NCBI RefSeq assembly: GCF_019749375.1
Contig: NZ_JACWFE010000024.1
Location: 62,001 to 126,000, forward strand
DNA length: 64,000 bases
From: Bacillus sp. S/N-304-OC-R1
GTDB lineage: Bacteria; Bacillota; Bacilli; Bacillales; Cytobacillaceae
Reading direction: 5' to 3'
Shown here piece after piece: positions 55,722-64,000 of this stretch (positions within the stretch are counted from its first letter, which is position 1; every line of letters starts with the position of its first letter). The position numbers and the translations under genes were made by a program. The notes beneath the pieces are model-generated. The model was given only the letters and a program-made list of their open reading frames with translations, had not been told where the DNA came from and ran no database searches.

Positions 55722-56773
55722 CCTCCTTGTTGTTCTTCTTGAGCTTGTGCCTGTAGCTTTGCTTCTTGCTTTTGCCGCTCGATTTCCTCCATCCTGCTCA
55801 ATACATACTCCGTGTTTTTTAACAGCCAATATTGCTTTTGGTAGTGGTGCAGAATCTTTCGTTCATTATGGCTATACGGATTTTTAAAATATGTTTCCGC
55901 TGCACGAACAACAGCTCCCGGGTGAGCAAAATAACTTTGGAATAAAAGCATCTCATCATCTCTTAACGGAAAATATTTTAAATACGTATAGATCCACTCA
56001 ATGCACTCTTCCGATCTTTTTGGATAGGTCTTTAAAGTTCGGGATAAAAACGGCAGCAAGTCATGCAGGGGAGAACCTTCCTTCGCCCGTTCAAAATTAG
56101 AAAAATAGCCATAGCCTCTATCATCATATAAAAAATGATCTGTGGAAATTTTGCCATGCACAGTAACAATTCGTGCCTTTTCATGGTCTTTTGTTTTTTC
56201 GTACCAATCCTTCAGCTTATTTATTGAATAATTTAATGCCATGCTAATATCGTTATAAGAAAGCACAAACATTAATTCAAACGGGGACAAATATTCTCTC
56301 AGTTCACAAGCCTCCATAAAACCTGTCAAAAATTCCTGTTCTTTTTCTCTCTCCAACAGTGTTTTCTCATAATGCTCTGACCGATCCTCTTTACTAATTT
56401 TTATTTCGCTTGCCGATAATGTATGAAGCCTTGCTAGTTCACGAAAGAGCTGATGGTGACGTTCATAGCTTATTTCGTTTATTTCATTTATTAGCCATGG
56501 CATAAGATAATAAAGTTCATTTTCATGCAATACGGCATATCTGCCATCCAATGTTGGAAAAATCGGGACAATCCTGTTATACCCTTTTTGGTACAAGGAT
56601 TGAACATATCTAACAAATTCTCCCCCTTGCTTGGGATCTATCTTCTTTAAGGCAAAGACACCTTTATTCGAATAGATTTTTTGGACTTTTCCTAAATCCT
56701 CTACAAAATTCGGTTCAACTCCATAGTGCCTCAATATCGGGGCTACCCTTTGTAATCGATTCTGTTCATACAT
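55709..56773 (-). CDS. ysxE: YsxE, CotS-family spore coat protein
   Basis: 354 aa of the APH-like/CotS family: RIVTVHGKISTDHFLYDD is the degenerate catalytic loop (HGKISTDHF in place of HGD..N), so kinase activity is doubtful. C-terminal coiled, Q-rich tail (EEIERQKQEAKLQAQAQEEQ). In B. subtilis it is transcribed with spoVID and found in the coat. 73 bp after spoVID here. Confidence 0.88.
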   Translation of the reverse strand: MYEQNRLQRVAPILRHYGVEPNFVEDLGKVQKIYSNKGVFALKKIDPKQGGEFVRYVQSLYQKGYNRIVPIFPTLDGRYAVLHENELYYLMPWLINEINEISYERHHQLFRELARLHTLSASEIKISKEDRSEHYEKTLLEREKEQEFLTGFMEACELREYLSPFELMFVLSYNDISMALNYSINKLKDWYEKTKDHEKARIVTVHGKISTDHFLYDDRGYGYFSNFERAKEGSPLHDLLPFLSRTLKTYPKRSEECIEWIYTYLKYFPLRDDEMLLFQSYFAHPGAVVRAAETYFKNPYSHNERKILHHYQKQYWLLKNTEYVLSRMEEIERQKQEAKLQAQAQEEQQGGAQN

Positions 56774-56846
56774 AGAATCAACTCACTTTCCTTATAAAAG
56801 AAAAACTGAGCAGGTTTCCGTTTACCTGCCCAGCCTGTATTTAATA

Positions 56847-57995
56847 TTATTTAGCGGGAACAGCAGCTGGGATATATAAAACCTGCCCCTCATATAAATC
56901 TTGGGTCGTTTCTAATTGATTTACACTTAATAAGCGATGAACAGGGATATCATATCGTTCTGCAATAATATCGACAGTATCGCCGCTCTGGACTATACAT
57001 ACTTTTAATCTAGCTACATTATCCTCTGTCTTTCGGGCAAAAAATTCGGTTAACGTCATGCTTTTCTTTTTAAAAAGGCTTTTCTTCTTCTTTTCAACAG
57101 TTGCCTCCTCTTTCACATCATGGTCAGGAGACTCTTCTGAACTAGATTCTTGTTCCATTTCCACTTCTACCTCTACTTCAACTTCTACTTCATGTTCTTG
57201 AACTACGCTTTTTTCCATTTCAGGCATAGCGAATAACTCTTTTCCAGATGGAGGAGATTTCTCACCGCGTTGTGCAGAGAAAGAAATTTCCGGCTGTATA
57301 TCAGCATGATTCACATCCTCGTACTCCACATTAATTTCTGATTTTCTCTCAGTCTCTAATGTTTCATTTTGTTGTTTTCGGGCTTCCGCTTTAAATGGAA
57401 CAAAGATCGGGTCATTATACTGTTCTTCAACTGAATCGTTCAGATCGTTCATATTATCCTCTTGAGTGCTCAAATTCCAATTGATTTCAGGAGTTGCCTC
57501 TTCTGAATAGTAGACAGGCTCTGATTCTACTTCTTCTGTTTCTGCCTGTACTGAAGATTGTCGCTCTTCCTCATAAAGACCGGATATCGTTAAATTTGCG
57601 GTCAGCTTCAAGCAACTTCTCTCAGGAAAAACATAATCAAAGGATTCTACTAAAACATCAATATCTTGAATACTTGAAATTCTATTTTTCGGTATCGTTA
57701 TGTCTACTGGAAAGAAATGATTAAATTCACATACGCCCCCATCTCTTTCTTCTACAACTTGAATAAACTTTGGAGCAGCAAAAGTATCCTCTTGTTCTAA
57801 ATCATTTGACTCGTATCGTTTATATTCACCTGATAGCTCGAGTGCTCCCTGAATGGTTACATATTGATCATTTTCTTGAATTAGAATGTCTGGATCAAGG
57901 GAAATGGAAATTAAATCAGATACTTCCTGTCCTTTTTGAAACCATACTGATTCCTCTAAAGAAAATCGTAAGCACGATGGATTTCCTTGAGACAA
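56847..57995 (-). CDS. spoVID: SpoVID, spore coat encasement protein with C-terminal LysM
   Basis: Drives coat spreading around the forespore and binds SafA and SpoIVA. TTG at 57995 behind AAAGGAGGAG gives 382 aa; the longer ATG frame (58031) overlaps that site. N-terminal SpoVID domain (CLRFSLEESVWFQKGQEV), long acidic, glutamate-rich middle including an E-V repeat, KKKSLFKKKSM basic stretch, and C-terminal LysM (VQSGDTVDIIAERYDIP). Partner safA is at 13480-15153. Confidence 0.93.
   Translation of the reverse strand: MSQGNPSCLRFSLEESVWFQKGQEVSDLISISLDPDILIQENDQYVTIQGALELSGEYKRYESNDLEQEDTFAAPKFIQVVEERDGGVCEFNHFFPVDITIPKNRISSIQDIDVLVESFDYVFPERSCLKLTANLTISGLYEEERQSSVQAETEEVESEPVYYSEEATPEINWNLSTQEDNMNDLNDSVEEQYNDPIFVPFKAEARKQQNETLETERKSEINVEYEDVNHADIQPEISFSAQRGEKSPPSGKELFAMPEMEKSVVQEHEVEVEVEVEVEMEQESSSEESPDHDVKEEATVEKKKKSLFKKKSMTLTEFFARKTEDNVARLKVCIVQSGDTVDIIAERYDIPVHRLLSVNQLETTQDLYEGQVLYIPAAVPAK
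57156..57194. repeat. Short Glu-Val coding repeat in spoVID
   Basis: A run of GAAGTAGAAGTT-type hexamers encodes E-V-E-V-E-V-E-V-E-V-E; slippage-prone. Confidence 0.7.
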
Positions 57996-58043
57996 AGCGA
58001 CTCCTCCTTTCATAACCTCACGTTTAATCACTATGTCATTTAC

Positions 58044-58072
58044 ACTTTATGAGAAGGTTAATTTTTTTATGA
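58044..58072 (-). promoter_or_regulatory. Sigma-E promoter of spoVID-ysxE
   Basis: Minus strand TCATAAA (58066-58072), 14-nt spacer, CATAAAGT (58044-58051): 5/7 and 7/8 matches to the sigma-E consensus, about 50 bp before the spoVID start. spoVID is sigma-E dependent in B. subtilis. Confidence 0.6.
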
Positions 58073-58096
58073 TTGAAAATAGCAATGCTCTAGAAA

Positions 58097-58134
58097 AAAG
58101 AAAATAAAAAACACCCATCTGTTAAGATGAGTGT
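58097..58134 (-). terminator. Terminator of the haem operon
   Basis: Minus-strand ACACTCATCT, 4-nt loop, AGATGGGTGT followed by TTTTTTATTTTC, right after hemL. Confidence 0.88.
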
Positions 58135-58143
58135 CAGAATAAT

Positions 58144-59433
58144 TTATCCTCTAAGCTTTGAAAAAGCAATGTCAACTGCTTGAATTGTTTTTTCAATATC
58201 TTCATCACTATGTTCAGTAGATAAAAATAGTCCTTCGAATTGAGAAGGCGGAAGGAATACTCCCTGGTTAGCCATTTCTCTGTAATAAGCAGCAAAGTAA
58301 TCAAGATTAGAAGTTTTTGCTTTGTCAAAATTGATAACATCTTCATTTGTAAAGAAGAAGCCAATCATTGAGCCTGCACGATTAAATGTGTGCGGAATGT
58401 CATATGTTTCAGCAGCCTTTTTAATGCCTGCCTCTAAAAGATCGCCTTTGCGCTGGAATTCCTTATAGGAGTCTGGAGTCAGCCCACTTAATGTTTCATA
58501 GCCTGCAGTCATCGCTAAAGGATTTCCAGACAGTGTTCCAGCCTGATAGATCGGACCGCTTGGCGCAATCTGTTCCATAATTTCTGCTTTTCCGCCATAT
58601 GCACCAACAGGAAGTCCTCCGCCAATTACTTTACCTAAGCAAGTAATGTCTGGAGTCACATTATAATAGCCTTGAGCGCAGTTGTAATCAACTCGGAAGC
58701 CCGTCATTACTTCATCAAAAATTAATAAGGCGCCATATTGAGTTGTAATCTCTCTCAAGCCTTCTAGGAATCCAGGTAGAGGAGGAACAACCCCCATGTT
58801 TCCAGCTACAGGCTCTGCAATAATACAAGCAATATCTTCACCAAATTGTTCAAACGCGTATCTTACACTTTCAAGATCGTTATAAGGTACCGTAATTGTA
58901 TTCTTTGCTACACTCTCTGGAACCCCTGGACTATCAGGCAGTCCTAGTGTTGCAACTCCGGAACCGGCTTTGATTAGAAGGGAGTCCCCATGTCCATGAT
59001 AACAGCCTTCAAATTTTAAGATTTTATTACGTCCTGTATAACCGCGAGCTAGTCTTAACGCACTCATTGTTGCTTCTGTGCCTGATGACACCATACGAAC
59101 GATTTCTATTGAAGGAACTCTTTCCTGAACAAGTTTAGCCAGCTTATTTTCTTGTACAGTTGGTGCTCCAAAGCTTGTTCCCATTTCAGCAACCTTTTTA
59201 ATAGCTTCAACGACTTGATCATTCGAATGTCCTAAAATAAGTGGACCCCATGATAATACGTAATCAATATATTCATTGCCATCAATATCATAGATTTTGG
59301 ATCCTTTACCTCTTTCCATAAAAATCGGATCCATTTTGACCGATTTAAACGCACGTACTGGAGAGTTCACCCCTCCTGGCATTAATGTACTTGCTTCTTT
59401 AAAAGCCTGAATGGATTTTTCGTAAGAGCGCAT
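58144..59433 (-). CDS. hemL: Glutamate-1-semialdehyde 2,1-aminomutase
   Basis: PLP enzyme making 5-aminolaevulinate. 429 aa, PLP lysine K268 ([17 protein letters not shown]), [13 protein letters not shown] and the FDEVMTGFR cofactor Asp motif. ATG 59433. Last gene of hemAXCDBL. Confidence 0.97.
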   Translation of the reverse strand: MRSYEKSIQAFKEASTLMPGGVNSPVRAFKSVKMDPIFMERGKGSKIYDIDGNEYIDYVLSWGPLILGHSNDQVVEAIKKVAEMGTSFGAPTVQENKLAKLVQERVPSIEIVRMVSSGTEATMSALRLARGYTGRNKILKFEGCYHGHGDSLLIKAGSGVATLGLPDSPGVPESVAKNTITVPYNDLESVRYAFEQFGEDIACIIAEPVAGNMGVVPPLPGFLEGLREITTQYGALLIFDEVMTGFRVDYNCAQGYYNVTPDITCLGKVIGGGLPVGAYGGKAEIMEQIAPSGPIYQAGTLSGNPLAMTAGYETLSGLTPDSYKEFQRKGDLLEAGIKKAAETYDIPHTFNRAGSMIGFFFTNEDVINFDKAKTSNLDYFAAYYREMANQGVFLPPSQFEGLFLSTEHSDEDIEKTIQAVDIAFSKLRG

Positions 59434-59479
59434 GTAATCCCTCTTCTCATTTTTAATGTAATCAATTCTTGTTATATTA

Positions 59480-60454
59480 TTAATTTCTCAGCCATCTAGC
59501 TGCGTCTTTTGCATGGTACGTAATGATTAAATCACAGCCGGCACGCTTCATGCCTAGTAGCATTTCCATGACAATTCGTTCTTCATCAATCCAGCCGTTT
59601 TGTGAAGCAGCTTTGACCATTGAATACTCCCCGCTCACATTATAAATAACGATAGGCAGGTTAATATTGTTTTTCACGTCACGAACAATATCAAGGTAAG
59701 GCATACCTGGTTTTACAATAATAAAATCGGCGCCTTCCATTAAATCTGACTCTGCTTCACGCAGTGCTTCCATACGGTTTGCCGGATCCATTTGGTATGC
59801 TTTGCGGTCCCCAAATTGCGGTGTGCTGTCAGCCGCATCACGGAATGGACCATAAAATGCTGATGCATATTTCACTGCATAAGACATGATTGGCACATAT
59901 TCAAATCCAGCTTCATCTAATCCAGCACGGATTGCAGCCACAAATCCATCCATCATATTAGAAGGAGCGATAATATCAGCACCTGCTTTTGCTTGGCTGA
60001 CAGCCGTTTGAACTAGTAATTCCAATGAAGCATCATTTAAAACTTGTCCATTTTCAATGACGCCGCAGTGGCCATGGCTTGTATACTCACATAGGCATGT
60101 ATCCGCAATAACAATCACTTCCGGGAATTTTTCTTTAATGTATCTAGTTGCTTCCTGAACAATCCCATGATCATGATAAGCTTGCATTCCGCACTCATCT
60201 TTTTCAACTGGAATTCCGAAAAGCAGCACAGACTTGATCCCTAGTGAAACAACCTCATTCATTTCTTCCTCTAAATGATCAAGAGATAAATTATAAATTC
60301 CTGGCATAGAAGGAATTTCTCTTTTAATGTTTTGACCCTCAGCTACAAAAATTGGGTAAATAAGGTCATCTGTTGTTAAACGATTTTCACGGACGAGCGC
60401 TCTCATGTTTGGAGTTTGACGAAGTCTTCTATGACGTGCAAATTGAATATCCAT
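59480..60454 (-). CDS. hemB: Porphobilinogen synthase
   Basis: Condenses two 5-aminolaevulinates. ATG 60454 behind AGGAGTG gives 324 aa, the B. subtilis length. Active-site lysines K195 (SYAVKYAS) and K248 ([10 protein letters not shown]); zinc cysteines C120, C122, C130 ([14 protein letters not shown]), so a zinc-dependent form. 24 bp after hemD. Confidence 0.97.
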   Translation of the reverse strand: MDIQFARHRRLRQTPNMRALVRENRLTTDDLIYPIFVAEGQNIKREIPSMPGIYNLSLDHLEEEMNEVVSLGIKSVLLFGIPVEKDECGMQAYHDHGIVQEATRYIKEKFPEVIVIADTCLCEYTSHGHCGVIENGQVLNDASLELLVQTAVSQAKAGADIIAPSNMMDGFVAAIRAGLDEAGFEYVPIMSYAVKYASAFYGPFRDAADSTPQFGDRKAYQMDPANRMEALREAESDLMEGADFIIVKPGMPYLDIVRDVKNNINLPIVIYNVSGEYSMVKAASQNGWIDEERIVMEMLLGMKRAGCDLIITYHAKDAARWLRN

Positions 60455-60486
60455 TTTGTTCACTCCTAATGTTAATTAATAAAAGC

Positions 60487-61266
60487 TTATTTCTTTTGCA
60501 AATACTCTATTATACTTTCTAGCATATGATCTACGGTGTATGTTTTCGGTTCGCAATGAACATCAAGCCCGTACGACTTAATTCTATCTTTAGTGATAGG
60601 TCCGATACAACTTATGACACTATTTTTCAGTTTCTCAAAAAGATTGTTCTCTATTATTACTTTCATAAAATGATCAACTGTAGATGGACTTGTAAAAGTA
60701 AGAACATCTATTGCACTTTCAGAAAAAGCCTCAATTATCTTCCTTCTGCTTTCATCAGGAAAGTAAGTTTCGTATATAATAACCTCATCGACAATCGCGC
60801 CTTTTTCTGTCAAAACTGAATAAATGATATTTCTTGCCAAATTTCCTTTAGGAATTAAGATCTTCATCCCAGCTTGGACATTCGGCAGAAAATCTTCAAT
60901 AAACCCTTCAGCCACAAATTCCGTTGGAATAAAATCCACATGGATTCCAGCTTCTTGCAGACATGCTTCTGTTTTCTTGCCAATTGCCGCTATTTTCGGG
61001 AGATTTTCTTTTTGTGAACTATCTATCAAAGATAGAAAAGTGTCAACCGTAATATTACTTGTGAAAATAATCCAATCGTATATATGTAGCTCATTAATGA
61101 TTCTAGTGATCTCTTTTACAGCATCAACGGCCTTAAAGGCTATGAGAGGAATTTCAATTGGAATTCCTCCATAGCCTTTTATCATATTTGAAAAGGCATT
61201 AGCTTGCCCTTTTCCTCTAGGAACTAAAACCGACAATCCCCTTAAAGGATGGGCAGGACCGATCAT
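60487..61266 (-). CDS. hemD: Uroporphyrinogen-III synthase
   Basis: Closes and inverts ring D of hydroxymethylbilane. 259 aa; the sequence is poorly conserved, as usual, but has the two-domain layout with [32 protein letters not shown] and [16 protein letters not shown] 61266 overlaps the hemC stop by four bases. Confidence 0.94.
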   Translation of the reverse strand: MIGPAHPLRGLSVLVPRGKGQANAFSNMIKGYGGIPIEIPLIAFKAVDAVKEITRIINELHIYDWIIFTSNITVDTFLSLIDSSQKENLPKIAAIGKKTEACLQEAGIHVDFIPTEFVAEGFIEDFLPNVQAGMKILIPKGNLARNIIYSVLTEKGAIVDEVIIYETYFPDESRRKIIEAFSESAIDVLTFTSPSTVDHFMKVIIENNLFEKLKNSVISCIGPITKDRIKSYGLDVHCEPKTYTVDHMLESIIEYLQKK

Positions 61267-62198
61267 TCTCCGTCCAGCTCCTCTTTTACCTTATCAATCA
61301 ATTCTTTGGCGCCTTGTTTAATTAGGCGGCTAGCCGCTTCATTTCCGATTTCCTCAGGATTGCTGCCTGTTACTTGTTCAGAATAAATAATCTTTCCATC
61401 CGGAGACCCAACGAGACAAGTAAGGACAATCTCATCCTTCTCGTTCATTTCAGCATACCCAGCAATAGGCACCTGGCAGCCTCCCTCCATTTTATGAAGG
61501 AATGCTCTCTCAGCCCTTACTGTTGCATCCGTTTTCTTACAAGTAAATTGATCTAGCAAGCCACGCAGTTCTTCATCATCATTACGGCATTCAATTGAAA
61601 GAGCTCCTTGCCCAATCGCAGGAAGACAAATATCCGGATCTAAAAATTCAGTCACGACATCACTAGCCCAGCCAAGTCGCTTTAATCCTGCTGCCGCTAA
61701 AATAATAGCATCATATTCATCAGATTCAAGCTTCGCTAGTCTCGTATCAATATTTCCTCTAATCCATTTGATTTCAATATCTGGGCGGCGTGCCAGCAGC
61801 TGAGCTGCTCTTCGAAGGCTGCTTGTGCCGATCACTGCTCCTGGTTTAAGGTCAGAAAAACGAATATGGTCTTTAGAAATGAGAGCATCACGATGATCTT
61901 CTCTTTCAGGTATACATCCAATAATAAGTCCTTCTGGAAGAACAGCTGGCATATCCTTCATACTGTGAACAGCCATATCAATTTCTTTATCCAGCATAGC
62001 CTGCTCAATTTCCTTTACAAACAATCCTTTTCCGCCGACCTTAGAAAGCGTCACATCTAATATGCGGTCCCCTTTCGTAACGATTTCCTTTACCTCGAAA
62101 TCAAAGGATGGATCAATTGCCTTCAACTGATCAATAACCCAGTTTGTTTGTGTTAATGCGAGTTTACTTCTGCGAGAACCTACGATAATTTTTCTCAT
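61263..62198 (-). CDS. hemC: Hydroxymethylbilane synthase
   Basis: Polymerises four porphobilinogens on a dipyrromethane cofactor. 311 aa; cofactor cysteine C241 ([13 protein letters not shown]), basic pocket [15 protein letters not shown], and VHSMKDMP loop. ATG 62198. Between hemX and hemD, 14 bp after hemX. Confidence 0.97.
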   Translation of the reverse strand: MRKIIVGSRRSKLALTQTNWVIDQLKAIDPSFDFEVKEIVTKGDRILDVTLSKVGGKGLFVKEIEQAMLDKEIDMAVHSMKDMPAVLPEGLIIGCIPEREDHRDALISKDHIRFSDLKPGAVIGTSSLRRAAQLLARRPDIEIKWIRGNIDTRLAKLESDEYDAIILAAAGLKRLGWASDVVTEFLDPDICLPAIGQGALSIECRNDDEELRGLLDQFTCKKTDATVRAERAFLHKMEGGCQVPIAGYAEMNEKDEIVLTCLVGSPDGKIIYSEQVTGSNPEEIGNEAASRLIKQGAKELIDKVKEELDGE

Positions 62199-62212
62199 GA
62201 CAGCCTCCTAAT

Positions 62213-63046
62213 TTACGAATACCAGAAATGGAAAGATGATAGTGAACCAAATAGAAAGAAATTAATTAAAACGATTAGAAAAGAAGCAACATTCCAAAGT
62301 GCTAACTGCTTCCCAGTCAAACCTTTGCCTACCTTTAAATAAAGAAAGATGCTGTAAACAGCAATAACTACAAATGAGCCAATTACTTTAGAATCATACC
62401 AAATCATATGAGGAACTTTAATGTAAGCCCACTGCAAGCCAAGAATTAAGCTGATCATTAGCATAGGAACACCAATAACAATTAACACGTAAGACAATTT
62501 GTCCAGCTTAGAAAGGTCTGCCAGTCGCAGTAGTCGCGTTCCCCATTTTTTTCTTTTCAAAAGGTCGTATTGAATTAAATATAATACGGAAAAAACAAAA
62601 GACAAAGAAAAAGCACCGTAAGACAAAATGGCTACTGTAATATGTATAAGAAGCAATTCAGAAATGAGCTTCTGTGCCATCACATTTGACTCATATTGAA
62701 CTGGGGCAAATGTGTGAATAGCCATAATGATAAATCCTAAAACATTAGTGAAGAAAACAATAAAATCTATTCGTAAAAAACGGTTAAGGGCTAGTGATAA
62801 TGTGATCAGCACCCAAGCATAAAAATACAATCCTTCAAAGATCGTCAGGACAGGAAATCTACCCGTTTTTTTCATATAGAAAAATAAAAAAACTGTTTGT
62901 AAAATCCATACAAATGCAAGTAACCAGAAGGCCACTCGGTTAGCCTTCCGGTTATGGTGTAAGAAATCAATAAAGTATAACAAGACGCTTAAGGCATATA
63001 GTACGACAGTAGCTTCATGCAGCCGTGTCATATAAATATCAAACAT
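62213..63046 (-). CDS. hemX: HemX membrane protein
   Basis: 277 aa with about eight membrane segments and the CcsA/cytochrome c assembly-like pattern (VFFTNVLGFIIMAIHTFAPV; HITVAILSYGAFSLSFVFS). In B. subtilis HemX lowers HemA level. 14 bp after hemA, same strand. No haem-binding WGxG-type motif seen beyond the fold. Confidence 0.92.
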   Translation of the reverse strand: MFDIYMTRLHEATVVLYALSVLLYFIDFLHHNRKANRVAFWLLAFVWILQTVFLFFYMKKTGRFPVLTIFEGLYFYAWVLITLSLALNRFLRIDFIVFFTNVLGFIIMAIHTFAPVQYESNVMAQKLISELLLIHITVAILSYGAFSLSFVFSVLYLIQYDLLKRKKWGTRLLRLADLSKLDKLSYVLIVIGVPMLMISLILGLQWAYIKVPHMIWYDSKVIGSFVVIAVYSIFLYLKVGKGLTGKQLALWNVASFLIVLINFFLFGSLSSFHFWYS

Positions 63047-63060
63047 AGTCAGTACTCCTG

Positions 63061-64000
63061 TTATGATTGAAAGGAAGCCTGTGACATGTGAGCGACAGTA
63101 CTTTGTTGTTCAGCTATTGCTGGATTCTTTCGCTCGGAAACAAGTTCTTCGATATTAAAAATTTTCACAAATAGATCTAATGCCTTGTCAGCATCTTTGC
63201 CTCCAGCCATTTCCTTTGCTTGTAAAATAGGGTCTTTTAATAGCTGGTTAATAATACTCTTCGTATGCTTACTTAACACTTTCTTTTCACGGTCACTTAA
63301 GTTTGGCAGTTTTCTCTCAATGCTTACCATTGTTTCAGCCTGAATGGCCAGTGCCTTTTCCCTTAAAGCAGAAATAACCGGAACGACTCCAAGTAAATTC
63401 AGCCATTGTTTAAATTCTGTAATTTCCTGTTCAATCATCAGCCCAATTGCTTCAGCAGCTTTTTTCCGTTCTTGAAGATTTGCTTCCACAATTCCTTCAA
63501 GATCATCAATATCATATAAGAAGACGCTGTCTAAATCTGCAAGGGCTGGATCTAAATCGCGCGGTACAGCGATATCCACCATAAACAATGGCTTCCCTTT
63601 TCGCATTTTTTCAACGGCTGTCATCATTTCTTTCGTAACAACAAAGTCTTTCGCTCCAGTTGAGCTAATAAGAATGTCTGCCTCGACAAGAGAACATTGA
63701 AGCTCTTGAAGAGTTTTAGCTTGACCTGCATATCGGCCAGCTAAATCCTGAGCCTTTTCAAAGGTACGGTTAATTACCGTTACTTTACTTGCTCCATTCG
63801 CGTGCAGGTTTTGAATTGCAAGCTCACCCATTTTTCCTGCTCCAAGGATAAGAACATGCTTATTATCTATCGAGCCAAAGATTTTCTTCGCTAATTCTAC
63901 AGCTGCATAACTGACAGAAACAGCATTTGCTCCAATCTCTGTTTCAGAATGAGCACGCTTCGCAAGCGTAATTGCCTGCTTAAATAACTGATTAAACACA
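63061..64000 (-). CDS. hemA: Glutamyl-tRNA reductase, C-terminal part (start outside window)
   Basis: First step of haem synthesis, reduces glutamyl-tRNA to glutamate-1-semialdehyde. About 313 codons are inside the window: the NADPH-binding domain ([18 protein letters not shown]), STGAKDFVV, and the dimerisation helix domain. The catalytic Cys domain at the N-terminus is missing because the window ends. First gene of the haem operon. Confidence 0.97.
   Translation of the reverse strand, partial: VFNQLFKQAITLAKRAHSETEIGANAVSVSYAAVELAKKIFGSIDNKHVLILGAGKMGELAIQNLHANGASKVTVINRTFEKAQDLAGRYAGQAKTLQELQCSLVEADILISSTGAKDFVVTKEMMTAVEKMRKGKPLFMVDIAVPRDLDPALADLDSVFLYDIDDLEGIVEANLQERKKAAEAIGLMIEQEITEFKQWLNLLGVVPVISALREKALAIQAETMVSIERKLPNLSDREKKVLSKHTKSIINQLLKDPILQAKEMAGGKDADKALDLFVKIFNIEELVSERKNPAIAEQQSTVAHMSQASFQS

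Overview
The window comes from a low-GC, endospore-forming member of the Bacillaceae. Spore genes are spread through it (spoVB, bofC, coxA-like, safA, spo0B, spoIVFA/B, spoIIB, ysxE, spoVID). The gene order follows the Bacillus subtilis hemA-to-secDF segment almost gene for gene. It is not B. subtilis: it has an RNase G gene, an aroK-aroD pair and a whole type IV pilus locus. A Cytobacillus/Neobacillus/Mesobacillus-type genome would fit, but genus is inference.

Layout, left to right. 1-4.8 kb: SecDF (cut by the window edge), ComN, SpoVB, a DUF421 protein and YrzE. 4.9-9.5 kb: minus-strand yajC, tgt, queA, a DUF2905 gene, ruvB and ruvA (transcribed ruvA to yajC). 9.6-13.5 kb: bofC, the plus-strand aroK-aroD pair, a YhcN/CoxA-type lipoprotein and a CotS-family protein overlapping safA. 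13.5-20.8 kb: safA, then nadB-nadC-nadA divergent from nifS-niaR, with a NiaR-type operator between them. 20.8-25.5 kb: pheA, pheB, obg, spo0B, rpmA, prp, and rplU with its L21 leader. 25.5-34.7 kb: rng, spoIVFB/A, minD/C, mreD/C/B, radC and maf. 35-36.1 kb: spoIIB.

36.2-48.7 kb is the most unusual part. Where B. subtilis has only comC between spoIIB and folC, this genome has a type IV pilus locus. In transcription order on the minus strand it reads: two minor pilins, an acidic membrane protein, a VanW/G5-like protein, pilB, pilT, pilC, major pilin, prepilin peptidase, pilM, pilN and a pilO fused to a LysM domain. It ends at a strong terminator before spoIIB. A divergent plus-strand gene encodes a large pilin-headed protein with a glycine/asparagine-rich repeat C-terminus. 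Next to it, across a Bacillaceae intergenic repeat, lies a membrane GAF-GGDEF diguanylate cyclase. PilB carries two N-terminal 24-residue MshEN-type c-di-GMP-binding motifs, so second-messenger control of the pilus is a reasonable hypothesis.

49-64 kb returns to conserved order: folC, valS with a T-box leader, a small membrane ORF, ysxE, spoVID, and the haem operon hemA-hemX-hemC-hemD-hemB-hemL (hemA cut by the window end). I saw no tRNA, rRNA, insertion sequence, phage gene or CRISPR array.
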